Source: Solirubrobacterales bacterium (lineage in GTDB: Bacteria > Actinomycetota > Thermoleophilia > Solirubrobacterales > Solirubrobacteraceae). From it: 38,564 nt of DNA. The notes under the pieces are model-generated. The model had not been told where the DNA came from, made no database searches, and worked only from the letters and a program-made list of their open reading frames with translations. The first letter of the stretch is position 1, and each line of letters begins with the position of its first letter. Of this stretch, positions 1 through 7,113 are shown one piece after another. Made by a program: the position numbers and the translations under genes. The DNA lies in contig JAFAXX010000171.1 of assembly GCA_019240655.1 (NCBI GenBank), forward strand, positions 1 to 38,564, given 5' to 3'.

Positions 1-126
1 CGGGCCGGCGCCGAGGTCGTGCGCGAGTTGACCGACACCGACTACGGCTCGCGGGAGTTCAGCGTTCGCGATCCCGAGGGCAACCTGTGGTCGTTCGGCA
101 CGTATGACCCGTACGGCGGCGGGTAA
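1..126 (+). CDS. VOC (glyoxalase/bleomycin-resistance) family protein, C-terminal end only
   Basis: Frame 1 is open from the first base and ends at TAA 124-126, giving 41 residues. The peptide contains EFSVRDPEGNLWSFGTYDP, the usual C-terminal strand of VOC-fold proteins (F.v.DPEGN.W.FG.Y). In that family the Glu of DPEGN-W and nearby residues line the metal or substrate site, but the substrate cannot be told from this fragment. The 5' part lies outside the window. The next gene begins 10 bases downstream on the same strand, so the two may be cotranscribed. Confidence 0.75.
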   Translation, partial: RAGAEVVRELTDTDYGSREFSVRDPEGNLWSFGTYDPYGGG

Positions 127-135
127 TCGGAAGCC

Positions 136-459
136 GTGACGCGGAGGGCCAGGATCCGCGGCTATGGGAGCGCGGCGCTGCTGGTGCTCGCCGGGGCGGT
201 CGGCGCCGCGGTGATCGGCGGGGGCCTCGGCCAGATCCTCGCGCTGGCTCTGATCGGGCTCGGCTTCGTGACCGCGACCAGCCTGATCTTCCTAGAGGTC
301 GGGCTGAGCGAGGATCGCGACCGCGCCCGGGAGGAGGCGGCGGCTCGGGCCCGCGCTGGGCGGGAGGGCGCCGCGCGCGGCGCCGCGCGCGTGACGCGCC
401 CGCGTCCGGGCCGGCCGAGGCTCGACCGCAGCCGCGGCCGGCGCCGGCGGCTCGATTGA
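136..459 (+). CDS. Small membrane protein with Arg-rich tail, unknown function
   Basis: This 107-residue protein starts at GTG 136, 10 bases after the VOC stop. Residues about 11-30 and 32-53 form two hydrophobic segments (AALLVLAGAVGAAVIGG and LALALIGLGFVTATSLIFL). They are followed by an acidic patch GLSEDRDRAREE and a long Arg/Ala/Pro-rich tail, which is probably cytoplasmic. I recall similar about 100-residue proteins with a conserved LEVGLSEDRDRAREE stretch after two TM helices from Solirubrobacter-type genomes, but no function is known to me. The tail is so GC-rich that the opposite strand is also open; the TM pattern and the spacing to the upstream gene favour this strand. Confidence 0.65.
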   Translation: MTRRARIRGYGSAALLVLAGAVGAAVIGGGLGQILALALIGLGFVTATSLIFLEVGLSEDRDRAREEAAARARAGREGAARGAARVTRPRPGRPRLDRSRGRRRRLD

Positions 460-614
460 GGGCGGCGACCTCCGATCGGCGAGCCGACGTAGCGCAGCCT
501 CGGAATCCGTCGATCGCGTGGCGCCCGCGTGGGCGAGACGCCGCCGCGTCGGAGCTCGCGCAGGTGAATGCCCAACACCCGCTCGATGCGCGGCTCGGTG
601 CTCCGCGTCGCGGC

Positions 615-1718
615 TCATTTGAGAAGCTCAGAGGTGAGGAACTGGCTGGCGACCGTGGCGGGGCTGCGGTGGTCTAACACCACCTCGGCGTTCATGTGCT
701 GCATCGTTGAGGTGGTGAGGCGGCTGCTGACCGCGTTGAGCGTCTGGGCGAAAGCGGGACCTTCGCGGCTGAGCACGTCCTTTGAGACGACCGGCGCGAC
801 GTTCTGGTAGCCGAAGATGTTCTTCGGGTCGCTGAGGATGGCGTAGCGGCGTGCCAGCAGCTGGCCGTCGGTGGTGAAGATCGCGATCGTGTCGACGCGG
901 TGCTGGTTCAGTGCCTGGTATTGGTCGCCGATCGGGAACGGGACGAAGGTCGCGTTGGTCAGCCCGTAGGCTTGGCGCATGCCGACGACGCCTTCATAGC
1001 GGGTCTGGTTCTCGGGCGGCCCGCCGTAGGTAAACGGCCTGAGCTTGGCGAGGTCGCTCATCGTGTGCAGTCCGTGCGCCTCGGCGTACGCCGGCAGCGT
1101 CGCGACCCGGTCGGCGTCTTGGAACGGCGTGGGCTGAAGCAGCGTGAAGCCCCGATGGTCCTCGAAGCGAGCCGCTTCCTCATAGGCCTGCGCGGCCGAC
1201 TTGGGCGGCGACGTGGCGCTCGCCGCCCCGCCGCCCCCGGGGGCGCCCGCGTTGATGTTGGCCAGTGTGGAGAGGATGACGCCGGTGTACTCGGGGTAGA
1301 GGTCGATCTGGCCGGAGATGAGCTCGGGGTCGACCGTTTCGGTCGGCCCGATGTTCTCGACGAGGTGGACGGTGTACCCCTTCGCCTCGAGCGCCTGGGC
1401 GTAGAGCTGGCCGAGGATGAATTCCTCGGTGAAGTTCTTGGTGCCAAGCGTCACCGCGGGCTTGCCGTGGCCCGGCTCGCCGCTGGGAAAGCTGGCCAGC
1501 GTCGTGCTCGGCGCGAAGCTTTTGCCACCACACCCGGCCAGCACTACGGGGATCAGGAGCGCGAGGGCGATGAGCGCCGGGAGACGGGATCGGGGACCCG
1601 CGCCGGCCGCCGAGTGCGCCGCGCCGCGGCCACCGCGATGCCGACTCGACCCCTGTGGGCGGACGGGGGACCGCGCTTTTGCCGGCGCCGGCGGCGAAGC
1701 CAGACTCGCCGGCGTCAT
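615..1718 (-). CDS. Osmoprotectant (glycine betaine/choline)-type ABC transporter substrate-binding lipoprotein
   Basis: This 367-residue protein belongs to the OpuAC/ProX-OsmF type-2 binding-protein family. It has a basic, disordered N-terminus, a hydrophobic segment near residues 47-60 and a lipobox LAGC with Cys63, so it should be a lipoprotein on the outer face of the membrane. The family's opening motif follows: GTKNFTEEFILGQLYAQALE, then ENIGPTETVDPELISGQIDL and YPEYTG. Binding would be to quaternary amines such as betaine or choline. The ATG at 1718 was chosen because the open frame extends upstream to 1889 only through non-family sequence that overlaps the divergent MFS gene; no strong RBS is visible. 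No permease or ATPase gene lies nearby, so it is an orphan binding protein in this window. Confidence 0.85.
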   Translation of the reverse strand: MTPASLASPPAPAKARSPVRPQGSSRHRGGRGAAHSAAGAGPRSRLPALIALALLIPVVLAGCGGKSFAPSTTLASFPSGEPGHGKPAVTLGTKNFTEEFILGQLYAQALEAKGYTVHLVENIGPTETVDPELISGQIDLYPEYTGVILSTLANINAGAPGGGGAASATSPPKSAAQAYEEAARFEDHRGFTLLQPTPFQDADRVATLPAYAEAHGLHTMSDLAKLRPFTYGGPPENQTRYEGVVGMRQAYGLTNATFVPFPIGDQYQALNQHRVDTIAIFTTDGQLLARRYAILSDPKNIFGYQNVAPVVSKDVLSREGPAFAQTLNAVSSRLTTSTMQHMNAEVVLDHRSPATVASQFLTSELLK

Positions 1719-1817
1719 CGATGCAAAGCCAGGGTGATCGTCGATGGCTGATCTTGACTTGTGGTGGCGAATCTGCAAAGTATGCCAGACGTATATCACA
1801 GCCGGGGTGGTTCGCCA

Positions 1818-3230
1818 ATGACCAACGGGACGGATAAGCCGAGCAGCTCCGATACGCCTGAAGGCAGCGCACCGGGCGTGTTCATACACGTGCCGCCGAC
1901 GGTCAAGTCCAACAAGGGCTTTCTGCGGCGCGTGACTGCGGCGACGGCGCTCGGTGAGGGGCTGGACGGATATGACCTCGGGATCATCAGCGTGGTGCTA
2001 CCGCAGATCACCCACGAGCTCGGTCTCTCGGCCGCGATGGTCGGGCTCATCGGCGCCTCGACATTGATCGGGATCTTCTTCGGCAGTCCGGTCGTCGGTT
2101 ATCTAACCGACCGCTTTGGCCGCCGCAAGCTGTTCACGGTCGACATCGTGTCGTTCGTGATCCTCGGTGTCGCGCAGCTGTTTGTCGCCACCGGGTGGCA
2201 GCTTCTGATTGTCCGGCTGCTGTTGGGGATGGCGATCGGTGCCGAGTATGCGATCGGGTCAGCGATGCTGGCTGAGCTGTCGCCGTCGCACGGGCGCGGC
2301 GGGCGCCTGTCCTGGCTCCAGACGATGTGGTATGTGGGCTTCTTGGCGGCGGTGGTACTCGCCTACGTGCTTACCAGCGCCAATGTGTCCTGGCGCTGGA
2401 TCCTGGCCACCAGCGCGGTTCCCGCGATCTTCACGCTGATCCTGCGCTACGGCCTGCCGGAGTCCCCCCGCTGGCTGATGAGCCGCGACCGGATCGAGGA
2501 GGCGCGCCGGATCGTCAACCAGTACCTCGGCGGCGAGGCCTACTTCACCAGCGAACAGCTCGCGGGCGAAAGCGTCAAGCCCGGGAGGCTGGCCGACCTG
2601 TTCGCGCCGGGGATGCGCTCGCGGACCGCGTTTGCCTGCATCTTCTGGTTCTGCCTGGTCGCACCGTATTTCGCGATCTTCACCTTCGCGCCGCTGGTGT
2701 TCTCCACGCTGAACATCTCAAACGAGCGCGTCAGCACGATTGCCGCCAACGGCGTCGCCGCGCTGGGAGCGCTCGCAGGGACGCTGGTCATCGAACGGAC
2801 CGGACGGCGCCCGTTGCTGATCGTGTCCTTCTGGGTGATGACGATCACGCTCGCGGTGATCGGCGGCTGGACGGGCGCCCCGGGGATGATCATCGTCATC
2901 TGCTTCGCCTTCTTCTCGTTCTTCAACGCGATCTCGGGCGATTTGTGCGGCGTGTACCCCAGCGAGCTGTTTCCCTCGGAGTTGCGCGCCAGCGGGATTG
3001 GGCTTGCCGCCGCGTTCAGCCGCATCGGCGCCGCCGGCGGCACCTTCCTGCTCCCACTCGGCATCACCCACATCGGTATCGGCGCGAGCGTGCTGATCGG
3101 AGCGGCGCTATGCGCGATAGGCCTGTTCGTGACCTACATCTGGGCGCCCGAGACGACGGGCGTCTCGCTCACCAGAACCAGCGCGGTCGGGGAGCTCGCG
3201 ACTCCCGCCGTGCTCCCGGCTTCCTCATAG
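1818..3230 (+). CDS. Major facilitator superfamily transporter (sugar-porter/AAHS-like)
   Basis: The protein has 470 residues and 12 hydrophobic segments, the usual MFS length. Signature loops are present: DRFGRRKLF between TM2 and TM3, PESPRWLMSRDR before the central loop, ERTGRRPLL between TM8 and TM9, and PETTGVSLT at the end of TM12. These belong to the sugar-porter and aromatic-acid/H+ symporter branches; the substrate is unknown. A GTG at 1761 and an ATG at 1782 are also in frame, but the hydrophilic leader fits the ATG at 1818 best. TTGACT at 1754-1759 could be a -35 box, but I see no well-spaced -10. It is divergent from the osmoprotectant binding protein, so the roughly 100-bp gap carries both promoters. 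Confidence 0.9.
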   Translation: MTNGTDKPSSSDTPEGSAPGVFIHVPPTVKSNKGFLRRVTAATALGEGLDGYDLGIISVVLPQITHELGLSAAMVGLIGASTLIGIFFGSPVVGYLTDRFGRRKLFTVDIVSFVILGVAQLFVATGWQLLIVRLLLGMAIGAEYAIGSAMLAELSPSHGRGGRLSWLQTMWYVGFLAAVVLAYVLTSANVSWRWILATSAVPAIFTLILRYGLPESPRWLMSRDRIEEARRIVNQYLGGEAYFTSEQLAGESVKPGRLADLFAPGMRSRTAFACIFWFCLVAPYFAIFTFAPLVFSTLNISNERVSTIAANGVAALGALAGTLVIERTGRRPLLIVSFWVMTITLAVIGGWTGAPGMIIVICFAFFSFFNAISGDLCGVYPSELFPSELRASGIGLAAAFSRIGAAGGTFLLPLGITHIGIGASVLIGAALCAIGLFVTYIWAPETTGVSLTRTSAVGELATPAVLPASS

Positions 3231-3335
3231 ACGAGAACAACGGATGCCCGCGGACCCTGTCCGTCGACCGCAGTGCAGTGGCGTTTGACTGAGCGGCACT
3301 GCCGGGCTTCCGGCAACGGGAATCGAGAGCTTCCT

Positions 3336-3395
3336 GTGTCCGCGACGGCCGCGGCGGCGGTGGTGCCGAAGACCGCCCTGGTCGCGGTGAGCTGA
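3336..3395 (+). CDS. Possible 19-residue leader peptide upstream of the threonine ammonia-lyase
   Basis: A GTG-started frame reads MSATAAAAVVPKTALVAVS and stops at TGA 3393-3395, directly before the ATG of the next gene. GAGAG lies about 8 bases before the GTG. The peptide is rich in Ala and Val (4 Val of 19). Leader peptides rich in branched-chain residues are known in front of ilv genes, but I cannot draw a convincing terminator/antiterminator pair here. It could equally be chance, since the frame is simply the in-frame upstream extension of the lyase. Confidence 0.2.
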   Translation: MSATAAAAVVPKTALVAVS

Positions 3396-4625
3396 ATGTC
3401 GCCCACCGCGCAGGCCCGAACGTCGCTCGAGGAGCTCCGGCGCATCCACGCGGCCGCCGGCGCGATCGTCCGGCATACGCCGGTGTTCAGCCTCAACAGC
3501 GTCAGCGAGCGCTGCGGGGGACACATCGTGCTCAAGGCCGAGAACCTCCAGCGCACCGGCTCGTTCAAGCTGCGCGGCGCACTCTCCAAGCTCGCCACGC
3601 TCGCCGAGCGCACGCATGGCGTGGTGGCCGGCAGCGCCGGCAACCACGCCCAGGCGCTCGCCTACGCGGCCCGCGCCCGCGGTATTCGCTGCACCGTCCA
3701 TATGCCGGCCGGCGCCGCGATTTCCAAGATCGCCGCCGTTCGCGCCTACGGTGCGCGCGTCGAGCAAGGCGGGGAGTCGGTCGACGACTGCGTCGAGCGC
3801 GCCCGCGCGGACGCCGAGGCGCACGGGTGGGTGTTCGTGCACCCCTTCGACGACGAGCACATCGTCCGCGGCCAGGCCGGCGTGGGCGTCGAGCTGCTCG
3901 GCGACGTCCCCGACCTCGCCCATGTGATCGTGCCGATCGGCGGCGGAGGACTGGCCGCGGGCGTCGCGATGGCCATCAAGCTGGCGCGCCCGGAGGTCCG
4001 GATCACCGGAGTACAGGCCGCCGCCTGCGCTCCGTTTCTCGCTTCCTTGCGTGAGCATCGCCCGATCCCCGCGCCCGCGGTCGCGACGATCGCCGACGGC
4101 ATCGCGATCAAGCGCCCAGGCCAGCTCACGCTCGGCCTGATCGAGCGCTGGGTCGACGATCTCGTCACCGTTGACGACGACGGCATCGCGGAGGCCATGA
4201 TCGTGCTGCTCGAGCGCGGCAAGCTGCTCGCCGAGGGCGCCGGCGCGGCCACCACCGCGGCCCTGCTCACCGGCGCGGTCACGCCCGCGCCCCGAGGCGT
4301 GACGGTCGCGATCGTCTCGGGCGGAAACGTCGACGCCAACGTCCTGGCCCGGCTGATCACGCGCCGCGAGACCCGCGTCGGCCGGCGCCTGCGGCTGCAC
4401 GCCCGCGTGCCCGATCGCCCCGGCGGCCTCGCGGGCCTGCTGGATACCGTCGCGGCGGCCGGCGCGAACGTGATCGAGCTCGTCCACGTGCGCGACGACC
4501 CGGACCTGCCGCTCGCGCAGACCGGCGTCGAGCTGCTGCTCGAGGTCCGTGGCGACGAACATGCCGACGCCCTCGCCGAGCGGCTTCAAGCCGCCGGATA
4601 CTCGACGCGGGGGCTCCAGCCTTAG
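3396..4625 (+). CDS. ilvA: Threonine ammonia-lyase (threonine dehydratase) with one ACT domain
   Basis: This 409-residue, fold-type II PLP enzyme converts L-threonine to 2-oxobutanoate and ammonia, the entry to isoleucine synthesis or threonine breakdown. The PLP lysine is K58 in RTGSFKLRGA. The AGSAGNHAQ loop (residues 79-86) and the glycine-rich phosphate loop IGGGGLAAG near residue 182 are intact. Residues about 330-409 form one ACT domain (LRLHARVPDRPGGLAGLLDT...), as in the medium-length form with one ACT unit, which suggests allosteric control by an amino acid. The start is ATG 3396, directly after an in-frame TGA, with a weak GGTGAG upstream. Length and motifs are normal for the family. 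The neighbours give no pathway hint, so biosynthetic and catabolic roles cannot be separated. Confidence 0.92.
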   Translation: MSPTAQARTSLEELRRIHAAAGAIVRHTPVFSLNSVSERCGGHIVLKAENLQRTGSFKLRGALSKLATLAERTHGVVAGSAGNHAQALAYAARARGIRCTVHMPAGAAISKIAAVRAYGARVEQGGESVDDCVERARADAEAHGWVFVHPFDDEHIVRGQAGVGVELLGDVPDLAHVIVPIGGGGLAAGVAMAIKLARPEVRITGVQAAACAPFLASLREHRPIPAPAVATIADGIAIKRPGQLTLGLIERWVDDLVTVDDDGIAEAMIVLLERGKLLAEGAGAATTAALLTGAVTPAPRGVTVAIVSGGNVDANVLARLITRRETRVGRRLRLHARVPDRPGGLAGLLDTVAAAGANVIELVHVRDDPDLPLAQTGVELLLEVRGDEHADALAERLQAAGYSTRGLQP

Positions 4626-4705
4626 GGTTCGCCGTGATGCCCGCACGCCGACAGCCGCAAAGCGGCGGGCGATGGCGTCCTCGCGCGTGCGGCCGGACGT
4701 CGCGA

Positions 4706-4732
4706 TAGGATCGCGGGTGAATTCCGATTCAC
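4706..4732 (+). promoter_or_regulatory. Candidate -10 box and palindromic operator of the acyl-CoA dehydrogenase operon
   Basis: TAGGAT at 4706-4711 fits the TAnnnT -10 pattern. Six bases on, GTGAAT-TCCG-ATTCAC (4717-4732) is a perfect 6-bp inverted repeat with a 4-bp centre. It lies 18 bases before the GTG of the first dehydrogenase and overlaps the expected transcription start. This is where a TetR-type repressor would sit, and one is encoded in this operon at 8730. No good -35 is visible. Assigning the site to that TetR protein is inference. Confidence 0.4.
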
Positions 4733-4750
4733 AACCGATCCGGAGCGCAC

Positions 4751-5962
4751 GTGGACCTGAACGACACCCCCGAGCAGGCCGCCTACCGCCAGAAGGTGCG
4801 GGAGTGGCTAGAGGCCAATCGCCAGTCGGCCCCTTCGAAATCCGGCTCCTATGAGGATCCGCGCTACGTCGACGCGCGGCGAGCGTGGCAGCGCCGCCTC
4901 GCCGAGGCCGGCCTGGCCGGCGTGACGTGGCCGCGCGAGTACGGCGGCCAGGGCCTCGGGCCGATCGAGCAGGTCACGCTGAACCAGGAGATCTCCCGCG
5001 CCGACGTCCCCGGGATCCTCGACGTGATCGGGATCGGCATGCTCGGGCCGTGCCTGATCGCCCACGGCAGCGAGGAGCAGAAGGCTAGGTATCTCGGGCC
5101 GATGCTGCACGGCGATGAGGTCTGGTGCCAGCTGTTCTCCGAGCCGGCCGCCGGCTCAGACCTGGCCGCCGTGCAAACCCGCGCCCGCCCCCAGGAGGAC
5201 GGGTCGTGGCTGCTCAGCGGTCAAAAGGTGTGGACGACCAACGCCCAGTTCGCCGCCTACGGTCTGCTGCTGGCGCGGACCGATCCGGACGTGCCCAAGC
5301 ACAAGGGCCTGACGATGTTCGTCGTGCCGATGGACGCGCGCGGCGTGGTCGTACGGGGGTTGCGCCAGATCTCGGGTGAGGCCGAGTTCAACGAGGTCTT
5401 CTTCGACGATGTCCGGCTCGACGCCGACACCGTCGTGGGCGGCGTCGGCAATGGCTGGGGGACCGCGCTGACGGTGCTGATGTTCGAGCGGCTGACGATC
5501 GGCTTCGGCTCGGAGACCTACGGCTCGCCGAGCCGGCTCTCGGCCGCGATCGGCGCCGATCCGGACGCCCGCGGCGACCTGGTCGTCCGCCGGCGGCTCG
5601 GCGAGATCGTCGGCGAGTTGCTCGCCGTGCGCTTCAACGGCTACCGCGCGCTCACGGCGCTCTCCCGCGGACAGATCCCGGGCCCGGAGGCCGGTCTCGC
5701 GAAGGTGACGATGGTCAACGCGGCGATCGCCGCGGCCGACCTGGCCACGGACGTGATCGGCCCGGACGCGCTGGCGGAGAGCAATCGGTGGAGCTATCTG
5801 ACCTCGTTCCTGCCCGGCCTGAAGTCAGCCGGCGGGACCGAGCAGATCCTGCGCAACACGATCGGCGAGCGGGTGCTCGGCCTGCCGCCCGAGCCGCGGC
5901 TCGACAAGGGAATTCCGTTCAGCGAGCTCCGCGCGCGGGAGAAGGAGGCGTCGGTTTCATGA
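4751..5962 (+). CDS. Acyl-CoA dehydrogenase (first of an overlapping pair)
   Basis: This 403-residue flavoenzyme of the acyl-CoA dehydrogenase family would introduce the alpha-beta double bond in an acyl-CoA, passing electrons to ETF. Family landmarks are WPREYGGQGLGPIEQ, FSEPAAGSDLAAVQTRA (FAD/substrate loop), SGQKVWTTNAQFA, and a C-terminal GGTEQILRNTIGERVLGLP. The start is GTG 4751, 18 bases after the candidate operator. Its stop overlaps the ATG of the next dehydrogenase (ATGA), so the two are translationally coupled. Adjacent FadE pairs in actinobacterial steroid and branched-acid pathways often form alpha2beta2 enzymes; I infer the same here. The acyl substrate is unknown. Confidence 0.92.
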   Translation: MDLNDTPEQAAYRQKVREWLEANRQSAPSKSGSYEDPRYVDARRAWQRRLAEAGLAGVTWPREYGGQGLGPIEQVTLNQEISRADVPGILDVIGIGMLGPCLIAHGSEEQKARYLGPMLHGDEVWCQLFSEPAAGSDLAAVQTRARPQEDGSWLLSGQKVWTTNAQFAAYGLLLARTDPDVPKHKGLTMFVVPMDARGVVVRGLRQISGEAEFNEVFFDDVRLDADTVVGGVGNGWGTALTVLMFERLTIGFGSETYGSPSRLSAAIGADPDARGDLVVRRRLGEIVGELLAVRFNGYRALTALSRGQIPGPEAGLAKVTMVNAAIAAADLATDVIGPDALAESNRWSYLTSFLPGLKSAGGTEQILRNTIGERVLGLPPEPRLDKGIPFSELRAREKEASVS

Positions 5963-7092
5963 ACTTCGCCCTATCCGACGAGCAACGGTTCCTGCGCGAG
6001 GCGGCTCAGGGAACGCTCTCGCGCTTCAAGACGATCGAGGCCGCGCGCGGGGCGCTCGAGGACGGACCTGCGGCGCTGCCCGACCTGTGGCCGGTGGCGG
6101 TCGACGCCGGGTGGCCGGGGCTGCTGATCGGCGAGGCGCACGGCGGCGCCGGCCTCGGGGTCTTCGAGTCCCTGCTCGTCGCCGAGGAGTGTGGCCGTGT
6201 GCTCGCCTCGGTTCCCCTGCTCGGGCTATGGCCCGCCAGCGCCGTGCTCGACGCCGCCGGCGACGGCGGCGCCCTGGCCGCGGTGGCCGCCGGCGAGCTG
6301 CGGCCGGCCTACGTGCCGGCGCGGCCGCCCGGTGACCTCGACCCGGGCTGGACCGTCGAGCCGCGGGCGGGGACGCGTCGCGCCGAGGCCCCGCGGGCGA
6401 GCGTCGACGGAGACGAGGTCGAGCTCGAAGGGTCGGCGTGTTTCGTGCCCGACGCGCCCGGCGCGGGGCTGCTCGTGGTGGTCGGCGAGTCGCAGGACGG
6501 CCGTCCCGTCGCCGCCGCGCTGGCCGCCGACGCTCCGGGCGTGTCGATCGAGGCGGTGATGCGCTACGACGCCACCCGTTCGCTCGGCCACGTCAGCCTG
6601 GCCTCGGCCCGCGGCCGCCGGCTGGCCGTCCCGCCCGGCGTGCTCGCTGACGCCTGGTATCTGGCGCACGCGCTGATCGCCGCCGAGTCGCTCGGGGCCG
6701 CCGAGACGTGCCTCGAGCTCAGCGTCGCATACGTCAAACAACGGTTCACCTTCGGCCGGGCGATCGGGTCCTACCAGGCGATCAAGCACGAGCTCACCGA
6801 GGTGCTCCGGCAGCTCGAGAACGCGCGCGGTCTGCAGTACTACGCCGGCTGGGCCGGTTCAGATCGACGGGCCGAGTTTCCGCTGGCGGCGAGTGCCGCC
6901 CGCGCCGTGGCGGGGCACGCGCTCGACTTCGCGGCCCGCTCGATGATCAACGTGCACGGCGGCATCGGCGCCACCTGGGAGCACGACGCGCCGCTGTTCT
7001 TCCGGCGGGCGCAGCTGTCCCGGCGACTGCTCGGCGGCACCGAGGACGCCACCGACCGGCTGGCGGAGCGGTCGCTGGCCGAGGTGGCGTAA
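5959..7092 (+). CDS. Acyl-CoA dehydrogenase (second subunit-like partner)
   Basis: This 377-residue acyl-CoA dehydrogenase family protein starts at ATG 5959, which overlaps the previous stop. AAGGAGG at 5942-5948 is a strong RBS. The frame is open further upstream to 5788, but that part is a shadow of the preceding gene. Motifs include FALSDEQRFLREAAQGTL at the N-terminus, RFTFGRAIGSYQAIKHEL and INVHGGIGATWEHDAPLFF near the C-terminus, which are typical of the FadE partner subunits. The middle domain is divergent and Ala/Gly-rich, with a reduced SEPxAGSD-type loop, as in the less conserved member of alpha2beta2 pairs. It probably works with the upstream dehydrogenase; the substrate is unknown. 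Confidence 0.9.
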   Translation: MNFALSDEQRFLREAAQGTLSRFKTIEAARGALEDGPAALPDLWPVAVDAGWPGLLIGEAHGGAGLGVFESLLVAEECGRVLASVPLLGLWPASAVLDAAGDGGALAAVAAGELRPAYVPARPPGDLDPGWTVEPRAGTRRAEAPRASVDGDEVELEGSACFVPDAPGAGLLVVVGESQDGRPVAAALAADAPGVSIEAVMRYDATRSLGHVSLASARGRRLAVPPGVLADAWYLAHALIAAESLGAAETCLELSVAYVKQRFTFGRAIGSYQAIKHELTEVLRQLENARGLQYYAGWAGSDRRAEFPLAASAARAVAGHALDFAARSMINVHGGIGATWEHDAPLFFRRAQLSRRLLGGTEDATDRLAERSLAEVA

Positions 7093-7113
7093 CGCCGTGG
7101 AGGGGAGAGCGCC

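Noticed and set aside
3225-4646. 473-codon minus-strand frame opposite the threonine ammonia-lyase
   Set aside because: Low-complexity, Asp/Arg/Gly-rich translation and complete overlap with a confident gene on the other strand.
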